A stretch of 64,000 nt of DNA from Polynucleobacter sp. Latsch14-2 (GTDB taxonomy: Bacteria > Pseudomonadota > Gammaproteobacteria > Burkholderiales > Burkholderiaceae): assembly GCF_018881925.1 (NCBI RefSeq), contig NZ_JACVPL010000003.1, positions 124,001 to 188,000 of the forward strand, in the 5' to 3' direction. The notes below the pieces were generated by a model. It was not told where the DNA came from. It did not search any database and saw only the letters and a list, made by a program, of their open reading frames with translations. Within the stretch, counting starts at the first letter, position 1; every line of letters begins with the position of its first letter. Below, piece by piece: positions 55,560 through 64,000 of this stretch. The position numbers and the translations under genes were made by a program.

Positions 55560-55584
55560 TCTAATTCCACTAGATGGAATTAGA
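55560..55584. promoter_or_regulatory. Palindrome over the iclR start codon, probable IclR operator
   Basis: Perfect inverted repeat with 10-base arms TCTAATTCCA and TGGAATTAGA separated by CTAGA; the ATG of iclR (55574-55576) lies inside. Another half-site TGGAATTA occurs at 55511-55518. The half-site is close to the known IclR-type core TGGAAAT. Suggests autoregulation and shared control of the divergent operons. Confidence 0.6.
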
Positions 55585-56353
55585 AAAGACCGGCCCCAAA
55601 CTCAATCGATCCCTCGTGAGGGGAATTGAAATCTTGCGCTGCTTCAAACCCGGAACAGACTTACTGGGCAATGGTGAAATTGCCGAAAAAACCGGCCTGC
55701 CCCCCTCAACTATTAGTCGACTAACGCAAACCTTAGTGTTATCTGGGTTTCTAGAGCATGATCACCAACACTCAGCGTATCGATTAGCCCCAACTGTGTT
55801 GAGTTTGGGTCACGCCTACAAAACAGGCTCTCAAGAGATTAAGATTGCAGAACCTTTGATGCGCAAAGCTTCGGAAAAATTCAAGCTCAATGTTGGCCTT
55901 GCTGTTGCCGATCGACTAGAAATGGTTTATCTAGAAACGATTCGGTACACGAAGAATATTGCCCTACGTAATGTTGTCGCTGGCCAAAGAGTGCCCATAG
56001 AGCGAACCTCTCTAGGCAGGGCATGGATAGCACACCTAAATCCTGATACCCGTAAGCAACTACTATCTCAAATCAAAAAACAAAAAAATAAGAACTGGCT
56101 ACAGATTGAAAAAGAAATTATTGAATCAATTGAATCAATACACAAAAAAGGTTATTGTGTTGCTTCCTGGTTACCAGAAATCTGCGCTATTTCAACATCG
56201 GTTCAATTGATTAACGGCCAATATGCATCACTTAACTTTAGCACCCCAGGTGACAGCAATCTGAATCGGGTTTTAGAAAATTACTCCGACCACTTGCTAG
56301 AATTAAGAGATAAGATTCAAACTGAAATCCAAACACTAACAAGCTCAACTTAA
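55574..56353 (+). CDS. IclR-family transcriptional regulator
   Basis: 259 residues. Winged helix-turn-helix at about 15-75 (NGEIAEKTGLPPSTISRLTQ is the recognition part), then the IclR effector domain (about 85-255; VGLAVADRLEMVYLET, VPIERTSLGRAWIAHL, VASWLPEICAISTSV). Binds a small pathway acid and controls catabolic genes. No Shine-Dalgarno precedes the ATG, which sits inside a palindrome. Three bases separate its stop from the thiolase ATG, so the two are one transcript. Confidence 0.9.
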   Translation: MELEKTGPKLNRSLVRGIEILRCFKPGTDLLGNGEIAEKTGLPPSTISRLTQTLVLSGFLEHDHQHSAYRLAPTVLSLGHAYKTGSQEIKIAEPLMRKASEKFKLNVGLAVADRLEMVYLETIRYTKNIALRNVVAGQRVPIERTSLGRAWIAHLNPDTRKQLLSQIKKQKNKNWLQIEKEIIESIESIHKKGYCVASWLPEICAISTSVQLINGQYASLNFSTPGDSNLNRVLENYSDHLLELRDKIQTEIQTLTSST

Positions 56354-56356
56354 AAA

Positions 56357-57574
56357 ATGACAACTAAAAATATCCGTACCGTCTATATCTGCGATGCTAT
56401 CAGAACCCCAATCGGCCGTTATGCCGGCTCTCTATCGAGCGTTCGGGCCGATGACCTTGGGGCTGTGCCAATTAAAGCCCTTATGGAGCGCAATCCACAA
56501 GTCCAATGGGATCAAGTCGATGATGTGATCTATGGATGCGCCAATCAAGCGGGCGAAGACAATCGCAACGTAGCGCGGATGAGCTCATTGCTTGCAGGTC
56601 TCCCTCAAGAAGCTCCAGGAGCCACGATTAATCGCCTATGTGGCTCAGGTATGGATGCGATTGGTACTGCTGCAAGATCAATTGCCTCAGGAGAAAATGA
56701 TCTGATGATCGCTGGCGGCGTAGAGAGCATGAGCCGAGCTCCATTTGTAATGCCCAAAGCAGAGTCAGAATTTTCCAGAAGTAATGTAGTGCACGACACA
56801 ACCATTGGCTGGCGCTTCATCAATCCTTTAATGAAGCAAGCCTACGGTGTAGATTCCATGCCAGAAACTGCTGAGAATGTTGCTGACGATTTCAAGATCA
56901 ATCGGGTAGATCAAGATCAGTTTGCTGTGAGAAGTCAAAATAAAGCTGCTGCAGCTCAAGCTAGCGGGCGCTTAGCTAAAGAAATTACACCGGTAGTGAT
57001 CCCTCAGAAAAAAGGAGATCCTATTATTGTTACTCAAGATGAACACCCACGTGCTACTACTATGGAAGTACTTGGGAAACTTAAGCCGATTGTGCGAGCG
57101 GATGGCACAGTAACAGCGGGCAATGCCTCAGGTGTCAATGATGGGGCTTGTGCACTTCTGCTTGCGAGCGAAGAGGCAGCTAAGAAATATAACCTAAAGC
57201 CACGAGCGAAGATTATTGGGATGGCAACAGCCGGCGTTGCACCTCGCATTATGGGATTTGGTCCAGCGCCAGCCTCTAAAAAATTACTAAAGCGCTTAGG
57301 CCTCTCGATAGATCAAATGGATGTGATTGAATTAAATGAAGCATTCGCGGCACAAGGCTTAGCTACCTTGCGCGATCTGGGTGTTGCCGACGATGATGTG
57401 CGCGTGAATCCCAATGGCGGCGCAATAGCACTAGGCCATCCACTAGGCATGAGTGGTGCACGTTTAGTGACAACCGCCTTAGTCGAGTTAGAAGAAAAAC
57501 AAAAGCGCTATGCACTCTGCACAATGTGTATTGGGGTGGGGCAAGGAATTGCTATTGTGATTGAACGAGTGTAA
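56357..57574 (+). CDS. Thiolase, 3-oxoadipyl-CoA/acetyl-CoA acetyltransferase type
   Basis: 405-residue thiolase with all catalytic residues: nucleophile Cys in [12 protein letters not shown] (about 91-102), His in [17 protein letters not shown], and second Cys in [12 protein letters not shown]. The stretch [14 protein letters not shown] followed by [14 protein letters not shown] is characteristic of 3-oxoadipyl-CoA thiolases (PcaF/PaaJ), so the final step of an aromatic-type or dicarboxylic acid pathway is plausible, but other beta-ketoacyl-CoA substrates cannot be excluded. Co-transcribed with iclR. Confidence 0.88.
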   Translation: MTTKNIRTVYICDAIRTPIGRYAGSLSSVRADDLGAVPIKALMERNPQVQWDQVDDVIYGCANQAGEDNRNVARMSSLLAGLPQEAPGATINRLCGSGMDAIGTAARSIASGENDLMIAGGVESMSRAPFVMPKAESEFSRSNVVHDTTIGWRFINPLMKQAYGVDSMPETAENVADDFKINRVDQDQFAVRSQNKAAAAQASGRLAKEITPVVIPQKKGDPIIVTQDEHPRATTMEVLGKLKPIVRADGTVTAGNASGVNDGACALLLASEEAAKKYNLKPRAKIIGMATAGVAPRIMGFGPAPASKKLLKRLGLSIDQMDVIELNEAFAAQGLATLRDLGVADDDVRVNPNGGAIALGHPLGMSGARLVTTALVELEEKQKRYALCTMCIGVGQGIAIVIERV

Positions 57575-57607
57575 CTAACTCTGAGGTTGAAAATCTGCCG
57601 AGGTAAA

Positions 57608-58579
57608 TTAATCGAAATTTATCCCGGCAGCTTTTACCGCAATATCCCACTGCGCCTGTTCAGTGCGAATATATTTCTTCACCTCTTCGGGGTCGCCATA
57701 CATCGGTGCACTTGCTTCTTCGCGTAGTTTTTCAATCAGCGACGGGCTTCTCATGGATTTCTGAATCGCAGTATTCAGTTGCCTGATCACTTCCTGCGGC
57801 GTTCCTGCAGGGGCAACCACCACCTTCCAATCCACCGCCTCAAATCCTTTATAACCCTCTTCACTCACAGTGGGCACCTTAGGAAGAATGGGAATACGTT
57901 TAGCAGAAGTAATTGCTAAAGCTCGTAACTTGCCGCCGGCAATCATACCCAATACTGACTGCGGTGTGGCGAACATAAATTCTGTTTGACCGCCGATGAG
58001 ATCTGTAATTGCAGGTGAAGCCCCCTTATAGGGAATAAAAGAAACTTTATAACCTGCCCTATTGGCCAACATTTCACCTGCGATATGCCCAACTGTTCCA
58101 GCACCAGCGGTAGCTTGTTTGTATTCTTCAGGCTTAGCTTTAACACTCTTAACTAAGTCGCCTAAAGTTTTCCAAGGGGATGTCGTTGACACAACCAGAA
58201 CCATAGGGACTTCTGCGACAAGTGCCACAGGTATAAAGTCCCTGACTGCATCAAAAGGCATCTTGGATATTGCCGCTGGGTTGATTGCTAAATTAGAGGT
58301 TTGCCCCATACCAATGGTGTACCCATCTGGCTTTGCCTTGGCAACATAATCCATCCCAATATTACCGCCACCGCCTGGTTTGTTGTCTACTAAAATAGTC
58401 CACTTGAGGTCTGTAGAAATTTTTTCCGCAATCATTCTGGCAACTGCGTCAGTGCCACCACCCGGAGTGTAGGGAACAACCAACTTAATAGACCTATCTG
58501 GATAGGTTTGCGCATAGGAGAGGCTCTGAACAGTAGCGCCCACCAATAACAATATTGCAAGAATCAGTTTTGTGTTCAT
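57608..58579 (-). CDS. Bug/TctC-family periplasmic substrate-binding protein
   Basis: 323-residue receptor. Signal peptide ends LSYA-QT; YPDRSIKLVVPYTPGGGTDA and VDNKPGGGGNIGMDYVAK follow. Its start overlaps the CoA-transferase stop by one base, so the receptor and transferase are translationally coupled. Convergent with the thiolase, with 33 bases between stops and no obvious terminator. Confidence 0.9.
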   Translation of the reverse strand: MNTKLILAILLLVGATVQSLSYAQTYPDRSIKLVVPYTPGGGTDAVARMIAEKISTDLKWTILVDNKPGGGGNIGMDYVAKAKPDGYTIGMGQTSNLAINPAAISKMPFDAVRDFIPVALVAEVPMVLVVSTTSPWKTLGDLVKSVKAKPEEYKQATAGAGTVGHIAGEMLANRAGYKVSFIPYKGASPAITDLIGGQTEFMFATPQSVLGMIAGGKLRALAITSAKRIPILPKVPTVSEEGYKGFEAVDWKVVVAPAGTPQEVIRQLNTAIQKSMRSPSLIEKLREEASAPMYGDPEEVKKYIRTEQAQWDIAVKAAGINFD

Positions 58580-59778
58580 TAAAAATGAATCGTTCCATTG
58601 GCTAAATATTGAGCGATCTCGTCGTTAGAAAAACCCAATTGGGAAAGTATCTCTTCGGTTTGCTCGCCAATATTAGGCGGGCTATGTCGAATACCCAATC
58701 TTTTACCATCCATCATCAAGGGCAGCAAAGGAGTAGTGGTGTCTTGACCGGCTTTGGGCCCATCAGTCAGGCGGATCGGAGCAAGTCCCCCAGTAGCAAT
58801 TAAATGAGGGTCCTCAAATAACTCTTCGGGTTTTGTGATTGGGGCAAATGGCAAGCCATTTTCCTCAAAGATCCCACTAATTTGTTTTGCACTAAATGGC
58901 GCTAGGCGTTTTTTTACCTCGGGGATAAGGGTCGACCTTGCTTCGACACGTTGATTATTTTGCTTCAGATTAGGATCTGCATATAGATCCTGAAAATCAA
59001 ATGCATCACAAAAAATCTTCCATTGAGTGTCCGATACCACTGCCAAGAAAATCTTTTCACCTTCAGCCACTTCAAAAACATCATAAATTGCCCATGCAGA
59101 AATACGACTAGGCATTGGTTTGGCGGCCTTACCAGTGACCGCATATTGCATCATGTGCTGACCAACGAGAAAAACATTATTTTCAAAAAGTGCACTTTGA
59201 ACCTCCTGCCCAAAGCCAGTTTCATCTCGCTGCCTTAATGCCGCCATCACACCAATCGCACCAAAGACCCCTCCCATGATGTCATTAACAGATGTACCTG
59301 CACGCAAAGGGCGATCTTCAGGACCGGTCATGTAAGCCAAGCCGCCCATCATCTGCACTACCTCATCTAATGCAGTGCGATGATCATATGGGCCGGGCAA
59401 AAATCCTTTATGAGAAACATAGATAAGCTTTGGATTCGTTTTTTTAAGAGTTTCATAATCCAAACCCAACTTGCGCATGGTTCCTGGTTTGAAGTTTTCA
59501 CTCACGATATCGGCAGTAGCAACTAATTTTTTAATAATCTCGATGCCTTCGGGGGTCTTCATGTCCACCGAAATACTCTTTTTATTACGATTGAACATGG
59601 GGAAAAAGCCAGCGCCTGAACCCAGCAATTTACGCGTCTTATCGCCAGTGATCGGCTCAACCTTAATCACTTCAGCACCAAGATCGGCCAATACCATTCC
59701 GCAAGTTGGACCCATCACCATATGGGTAAATTCCACCACTCGAACACCAGCGTAAGGCAAGGACTTCTGCTTATCCAC
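58579..59778 (-). CDS. CaiB/BaiF-family (type III) CoA-transferase
   Basis: 399 residues, normal for the family. N-terminal LPYAGVRVVEFTHMVMGPTC and LADLGAEVIKVEP, the conserved NRNKKSISVDMKTPEG, and the presumed catalytic Asp in the GTSVNDIMGGVFGAIGV region. Transfers CoA between carboxylic acids, e.g. from succinyl-CoA. Start is GTG with GGGAGG five bases upstream; the GTG lies directly after the HMG-CoA-lyase-like gene stop. Confidence 0.9.
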   Translation of the reverse strand: MDKQKSLPYAGVRVVEFTHMVMGPTCGMVLADLGAEVIKVEPITGDKTRKLLGSGAGFFPMFNRNKKSISVDMKTPEGIEIIKKLVATADIVSENFKPGTMRKLGLDYETLKKTNPKLIYVSHKGFLPGPYDHRTALDEVVQMMGGLAYMTGPEDRPLRAGTSVNDIMGGVFGAIGVMAALRQRDETGFGQEVQSALFENNVFLVGQHMMQYAVTGKAAKPMPSRISAWAIYDVFEVAEGEKIFLAVVSDTQWKIFCDAFDFQDLYADPNLKQNNQRVEARSTLIPEVKKRLAPFSAKQISGIFEENGLPFAPITKPEELFEDPHLIATGGLAPIRLTDGPKAGQDTTTPLLPLMMDGKRLGIRHSPPNIGEQTEEILSQLGFSNDEIAQYLANGTIHF

Positions 59779-60723
59779 CTAGACCTCCCACTTGCTGGTT
59801 AATTCAAATCCTTTGGGTACCCCAGCCTCGGGTACCATGCCATATAGCATTTCATTTGGTATGCCTGCTTGTAGCGGTTTACGTGCCTCAAATAGCAAAT
59901 CTAAATTGATGCCAGTTTTCACCCCCATGGCTTCAAACATAAATACTAGGTCTTCAGTTACAACATTGCCAGATGCTCCTGGCGCATATGGACATCCACC
60001 TAGACCACCCATGGAAGAATCAAAGGAAGTAACCCCTTCCTCATATGCCGCCAGACAGTTAGCCAAGCCAAGACCACGAGTGTTGTGTAAGTGTGCCGCC
60101 CCTGCTTTGCTGCCAATAGCAGCCTTGAGACGACGAAACAGTCTTTTAATTTGAGCGGGATTTGCATAACCAGTGGTGTCAGATAAACCCGATTCATCCG
60201 CTCCAGCACTCACTACTTGTTCGGCCATCCAAATGACTTCATCTTCTGAGACCAAGCCCTGTATGGTGCATCCAAACGCAGTTGCAATGCCTGCCTCAAT
60301 TTTGACTGATGGGGCATATTCATTGCGAAATTGCACAATCTTAGCAACTTCCTGAATCATCTCTTCACGGGTTTTTCTAACATTGGCAAGTGAATGTGCA
60401 GCGCTCGCTGACACAGGAATGGTGACTTTATGAACGCCTGCCGCAATTGCCGCCTCAGCCCCCTTCAGATTTGGAACTAATGCCATCACCGTCAAACCCG
60501 CTAAAGTTTTTGCATGCCTGACCACCTCCGCTGCATCAGCCATTTGAGGCAATAGCTTCGCGGGGACAAATGAAGCAACTTCAATCTCCCGAACTCCCGC
60601 TTGATACAGCGCATCAACCCAAGCATTTTTGGCAAATGTAGGCATGATGGACTTAATTGACTGCAGACCATCGCGAGGGCCTACCTCACTAATTAACACA
60701 TCTACAGCTGCAGTATTTATCAT
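59779..60723 (-). CDS. Hydroxymethylglutaryl-CoA lyase-like protein
   Basis: 314-residue TIM-barrel lyase. Metal/substrate motifs: ISEVGPRDGLQS (about 12-23), ASFVPAKLLPQMADA, SDTTGYANP and HLHNTRGLGLANCLAAYEEG, and the Cys loop GGLGGCPYAPGASGN. Cleaves 3-hydroxy-3-methylglutaryl-CoA or a related 3-hydroxy-acyl-CoA. Its presence with CoA-transferases and enoyl-CoA hydratases suggests degradation of a branched acid. Confidence 0.9.
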   Translation of the reverse strand: MINTAAVDVLISEVGPRDGLQSIKSIMPTFAKNAWVDALYQAGVREIEVASFVPAKLLPQMADAAEVVRHAKTLAGLTVMALVPNLKGAEAAIAAGVHKVTIPVSASAAHSLANVRKTREEMIQEVAKIVQFRNEYAPSVKIEAGIATAFGCTIQGLVSEDEVIWMAEQVVSAGADESGLSDTTGYANPAQIKRLFRRLKAAIGSKAGAAHLHNTRGLGLANCLAAYEEGVTSFDSSMGGLGGCPYAPGASGNVVTEDLVFMFEAMGVKTGINLDLLFEARKPLQAGIPNEMLYGMVPEAGVPKGFELTSKWEV

Positions 60724-60753
60724 GTTCTATCTTATACAAGTTTCGTGCAATAT

Positions 60754-61728
60754 TTAGTCAACAGTAACTTCGGCAGACTTTACTAGGTTTACCCAAAACT
60801 TTTCATCCTCAGCTAAAAATTTAGCAAACTGTGCTGGCGATGAAGAGAGCGAAACATCAGTACCCTCTCGTGCTAGAGCAGCTTTTATGCCAGGCTGACG
60901 CATCACTGTTTGGATTGCATCAAAAATTTTCTGCACAATCGCAGGCGGCGTTCCAGCAGGAACAAAAAAACCATACCAAAATTCAATCGCATAATCGGGT
61001 AAGCCTGCTTCGCGCATCCCAGGCAAGCTTGGTGCCAGCGGAGAGCGTTCACGAGCTGAAATTGCAAGCCCCCGCAATCGACCCGCTTGAATCATAGGCA
61101 ATACAGATGGAGGCGTCCCAAAAGTCAATTGCGTATCACCCGCAATAACCGATTGAATAGCCAATGAGCCGCCTCTAAATGGGATGTGCGTCATCTTAAC
61201 ATCCGCTACTTGGCCAAAAAGCGCCGCCGCCAAATGAGGCGCAGATCCATTGCCTGAGGTGCCATAATTTAAACCGCCTGGATCTTGCTTCGCCCTTGCA
61301 ATCAATTCCTTTACTGAAGTAATGCCTATCCCTGGATAAACTGCAATCACAACCGGTGAACTTGTTAACTTCGTGACCGGTTGAAAATCACTTGGCCGAT
61401 AACCTAACTTAGGGCTTAGTGCGGGATTCACTGAAATACTGCTTGGGCTGGCAATCAGCAAGGTGTAGCCATCGGGTGGCGATTTTGCAACCTGCTCTGC
61501 AGCAATACTAGAGCCAGCTCCTGGTTTATTTTCAATAATGACGGATTGACCGAGAGCTTGCCCTAGAGCGACACTCACATTTCGAGCAACATAGTCAGCT
61601 GCACCACCGGGCGCAAAGCCCACAATCAATCTCACCGGCTTACTCGGGTAGGCAGGAGTCTGAGCATTGCCAACCGATGACACAACACTCATTACCAAGG
61701 CAACAAATAACAAATTTAGCTGATGCAT
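60754..61728 (-). CDS. Bug/TctC-family periplasmic substrate-binding protein
   Basis: 324-residue receptor. Signal peptide ends VGNA-QT; YPSKPVRLIVGFAPGGAADY and IENKPGAGSSIAAEQVAK. Lies between the zinc-type dehydrogenase and HMG-CoA-lyase-like genes. The GAADY loop differs from the GGTD of most paralogues here, so ligand specificity may differ. Confidence 0.9.
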   Translation of the reverse strand: MHQLNLLFVALVMSVVSSVGNAQTPAYPSKPVRLIVGFAPGGAADYVARNVSVALGQALGQSVIIENKPGAGSSIAAEQVAKSPPDGYTLLIASPSSISVNPALSPKLGYRPSDFQPVTKLTSSPVVIAVYPGIGITSVKELIARAKQDPGGLNYGTSGNGSAPHLAAALFGQVADVKMTHIPFRGGSLAIQSVIAGDTQLTFGTPPSVLPMIQAGRLRGLAISARERSPLAPSLPGMREAGLPDYAIEFWYGFFVPAGTPPAIVQKIFDAIQTVMRQPGIKAALAREGTDVSLSSSPAQFAKFLAEDEKFWVNLVKSAEVTVD

Positions 61729-61777
61729 TAGGGTCTCCTCCTAGCCGATGATTTCAAATTTATTGATTCAATACTGA

Positions 61778-62752
61778 CTAAAAGCCATTTAAAACAATTT
61801 TTCCAAGATGCTGATTGGTGTCCATCATTTCCTTGGCCGCAATCAAATCCTGAAAAGGAAATACTCGTTCAATGATTGGTTTAATTTTTCCCTCATTAAT
61901 TAAAGGCAAAATTTGCTCTTTGAAAGCGGGGACGGCTTCTGAACGCTGTTCGGGCGTGCGCAATTTATTTGAGACTCCAAACAAAGTAAGGCGCTTTGTA
62001 TGCAATGCCTGAATATCAATATCGGCATTTAGAACATTATCTACATAACCAACCGTAGCCAGGCGCCCCTCAAAAGCCATTACACGAATGCATTCTGCAA
62101 ACATCGACCCACCCACGGTATTGATTACAAGATTCACACCCTTCCCTTCAGTGGCACTCATAACAGCCTCATAAAAGTCAGGCTTACGTGTACATAAACC
62201 TAAATCTAAGCCTTCAGATTGAAGTCGATCTAACTTCGCCTGAGAGCCGGAAGTGCCAATGACTTTTGCGCCAAGAGCCTTAGCCATGGCAAGCGCTGTA
62301 ACACCTACACCTGAAGTCACCCCGGGTATCAAAACCCATTCTCCTGCGCGCAAATGGCCTTGAATCACCACCATATCAAATACGACCATCGCAGTTAAAG
62401 GCAAGGCTGCTGCTTGCTCCCAACTTAGATTATTTGACATGGGCATAGCCTCACGCTGATCCATCAAGGCATATTCAGCAAAGGCACCTGAACAACGCCC
62501 CATGACGCGATCGCCAATTTTGAAATTTTTCACACTCTCACCGCAAGCCACCACTTCCCCTGCAGCTTCCATGCCGATGGCCTTGGCAGCTCCGGGTTTA
62601 TGGAGGCCATGACTCAAAATAAATTCACCACGATTTAGGGCTGCAGCTCGCACGCGTATTTCAATTTGCTGTGCACCTGGGGCAGTGCGCTCAAGCTCAC
62701 GAATTTCAATTGCAGCTTTATCGCCATCTATCCGCATCCAATACGATTGCAT
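61778..62752 (-). CDS. MDR-family (zinc-type) alcohol dehydrogenase/quinone oxidoreductase
   Basis: 324-residue medium-chain dehydrogenase/reductase. N-terminal domain with LNRGEFILSHGLHKPGAAKA and IGMEAAGEVVACGES; cofactor motif VLIPGVTSGVGVTALAMAKA (about 141-160). Typical zinc Cys ligands are absent, so a QOR or enoyl reductase activity is likelier than alcohol oxidation. Part of the minus-strand run from the right edge. Confidence 0.82.
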   Translation of the reverse strand: MQSYWMRIDGDKAAIEIRELERTAPGAQQIEIRVRAAALNRGEFILSHGLHKPGAAKAIGMEAAGEVVACGESVKNFKIGDRVMGRCSGAFAEYALMDQREAMPMSNNLSWEQAAALPLTAMVVFDMVVIQGHLRAGEWVLIPGVTSGVGVTALAMAKALGAKVIGTSGSQAKLDRLQSEGLDLGLCTRKPDFYEAVMSATEGKGVNLVINTVGGSMFAECIRVMAFEGRLATVGYVDNVLNADIDIQALHTKRLTLFGVSNKLRTPEQRSEAVPAFKEQILPLINEGKIKPIIERVFPFQDLIAAKEMMDTNQHLGKIVLNGF

Positions 62753-62769
62753 ATATTTCCTTTGTTAAT

Positions 62770-63585
62770 TTACTTGCCACGGAAAACGGGCTTACGTTTA
62801 CCCATAAAGGCGCTTCGACCTTCCGCATAATCTTCACTCTCAAAACAATTACGGATCAATTGATTGCACATTTGATGATCAATCTCAGGTGATGGTTTTA
62901 ATATCTGAGCAATAATTGCCTTACCAGCGCTCACTGTGATGGGCGCATTGGCGGCCAATGACTGCTGATACTCGCTCAGCAAATCGTTCAATTTTTCTGT
63001 AGGGCACACACGAGTGATCAATCCAACATCATGCGCTTCCTGAGCATCAATCCGACGTGCCGTAAAAAATAAATCCTTGGCAACAGCAGGCCCAACTAGA
63101 TCAACTAAATTTTTTAATGCCGAATATCGATAACCCAACCCCAAACGAGCAGCGGGAATAGAAAATACAGCATCAGCACTAGAGATACGAATATCACAAC
63201 TCATGGCCACATTAACGCCGCCGCCAATACAATAACCACGAATACACGCTAAGGTTGGTTTGCTAAAGTTATAAATTCCCATTAATGCTTGTTCTGCCAT
63301 GGACTCATATCTCGTTACAGCCTCTTTGGCAGCGCGCATATCTTCAAATTGAGTAATGTCAGCACCAGAAACAAAGGCCTTCTCTCCTGCGCCAGAAAAA
63401 ACGACCAAACGAATCTTGTCATCGCTCTCAGCTTGAGCCAGCAAGGGGTTTACTGCTTCCCACATGTCAACCGATAGGGCATTATGACGCGCTGGATTAT
63501 TAAATTGGATGTGTAAGGTACTACCATCGGGATCCATCCACGCTTTTACACGATCAGTTGTTGATACATATTGAATACTGCTCAT
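62770..63585 (-). CDS. Enoyl-CoA hydratase/isomerase family protein
   Basis: 271-residue crotonase. LHIQFNNPARHNALSVDMWE, oxyanion motif FSGAGEKAFVSGADITQFED, RGYCIGGGVNVAMSCDIRIS and FSIPAARLGLGYRYSALKNL, where the usual catalytic Glu positions are altered, so isomerase or hydrolase activity is possible. The start overlaps the CoA-transferase stop by one base (TAATG). Confidence 0.85.
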   Translation of the reverse strand: MSSIQYVSTTDRVKAWMDPDGSTLHIQFNNPARHNALSVDMWEAVNPLLAQAESDDKIRLVVFSGAGEKAFVSGADITQFEDMRAAKEAVTRYESMAEQALMGIYNFSKPTLACIRGYCIGGGVNVAMSCDIRISSADAVFSIPAARLGLGYRYSALKNLVDLVGPAVAKDLFFTARRIDAQEAHDVGLITRVCPTEKLNDLLSEYQQSLAANAPITVSAGKAIIAQILKPSPEIDHQMCNQLIRNCFESEDYAEGRSAFMGKRKPVFRGK

Positions 63586-64000
63586 TAATAAACTCCCTGT
63601 GCTTTCAAACGCGTTAGCGTGTCGGTCTCTAGGCCCAACTCACGCAAAATCTCTTCGCTGTGCTCGCCACGTTTAGGTGCTGCACGAGCAATAGTGCTCG
63701 GTGTACGCTCTAACTGTACTGGTTGACCCACCAACCGTTGAGGGCCCTGATGAATAGATACGATATCCTTAACCATTCCTAGATGTTGTATCTGAGGTTC
63801 TTCGAATACGCCTTTGACATCATTAATCAAACCACAGGCAACACCACCGGCATTAAACTTCTCAACCCAATAAGCGCGCTCTTGAGTGGCTAAGCGACGA
63901 TTGATTTCCGCATTAATGGAATCACGATGAATAGAGCGGCCTTGCTTATCTTTATAGCGCTCATCCGTCACCCATTCCGGGGCGCCTAGAATGTCGCAGA
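63585..64000 (-). CDS. CaiB/BaiF-family CoA-transferase (C-terminal part, cut by window edge)
   Basis: About 137 C-terminal residues. The reading frame stays open to the right edge; codons before the internal GTG at 63971 read CDILGAPEWVTDERYKDK, a conserved stretch of CaiB/BaiF proteins, so the gene continues outside the window. FNAGGVACGLINDVKGVFEE and the C-terminal PKRGEHSEEILRELGL are also typical. Second CoA-transferase of this region; coupled to the enoyl-CoA hydratase gene. Confidence 0.88.
   Translation of the reverse strand, partial: CDILGAPEWVTDERYKDKQGRSIHRDSINAEINRRLATQERAYWVEKFNAGGVACGLINDVKGVFEEPQIQHLGMVKDIVSIHQGPQRLVGQPVQLERTPSTIARAAPKRGEHSEEILRELGLETDTLTRLKAQGVY

Overview
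The window looks like the chromosome of a freshwater betaproteobacterium of the Burkholderiales, most like Polynucleobacter. The reasons are compact gene packing, moderate GC (mid-40s by eye, not computed), six Bug-type tripartite-tricarboxylate receptors without transport membrane subunits, a system I cytochrome c maturation operon of betaproteobacterial layout, and a C-terminal piece typical of CcoI. The genus is an inference. There are no rRNA or tRNA genes, IS elements or CRISPR arrays that I can see, and no gene-free stretch longer than about 210 bases.

Left part (1-14.1 kb). The window opens inside a CcoI/FixI copper P-type ATPase (minus strand) preceded by an MFS transporter. A Bug receptor follows on the plus strand. 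Next is a minus-strand operon: TAXI receptor, Bug receptor, 2OG-Fe(II) dioxygenase, AtuA-like protein and a small AtuA-like partner. After an SDR comes a class II (B12-dependent) ribonucleotide reductase whose gene carries a full 377-residue intein with a LAGLIDADG endonuclease, inserted directly before the presumed radical cysteine. A nitronate-monooxygenase-like gene lies upstream and overlaps it.

Electron-transfer block (14.3-29.0 kb). Everything is on the minus strand. Read in the direction of transcription it holds a sensor kinase and NarL-type regulator; a monoheme cytochrome c, a decaheme MtrA/MtoA-type cytochrome, an MtrB/MtoB-type outer-membrane porin and a tetraheme NapC/CymA-type quinol cytochrome; then complete ccmABCDEFG-H-I and a small exported protein. 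The gene order cytochrome c - decaheme - porin - CymA matches, as I recall it, the mto Fe(II)-oxidation locus of Sideroxydans. No surface MtrC-type cytochrome is present. Two inverted repeats built on TATAGGA lie between the regulator gene and the first cytochrome gene and are likely operators. This is the most interesting part of the window: regulation, electron conduit and the machinery that attaches its 15 hemes lie in one run.

Middle (29.1-42.3 kb). Mixed genes: a Cys-rich 66-residue protein, an exported OB-fold-like protein, a Pat-type acyl-CoA synthetase/GNAT acetyltransferase, an exported metallo-beta-lactamase-fold hydrolase, quinone oxidoreductase, phasin, an NHL-repeat protein paired with a ModA-like receptor, an MFS exporter and two divergent exported alpha/beta hydrolases.

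Right part (42.3-64 kb). A large catabolic region for an unidentified organic acid. A minus-strand run of eleven genes (Bug, enoyl-CoA hydratase, NDP-forming acyl-CoA synthetase, hydrolase, FadB-like bifunctional enzyme, dehydrogenases, acyl-CoA dehydrogenase, second Bug, MmgE/PrpD, class II aldolase, D-2-hydroxyacid dehydrogenase) is divergent from an IclR regulator and a 3-oxoadipyl-CoA-type thiolase. A perfect palindrome overlaps the iclR start codon. A second minus-strand run (two Bug receptors, two CaiB/BaiF CoA-transferases, HMG-CoA-lyase-like enzyme, zinc-type dehydrogenase, enoyl-CoA hydratase) runs off the right edge. Together these would take up a carboxylate, load it on CoA and shorten it by beta-oxidation-like steps.
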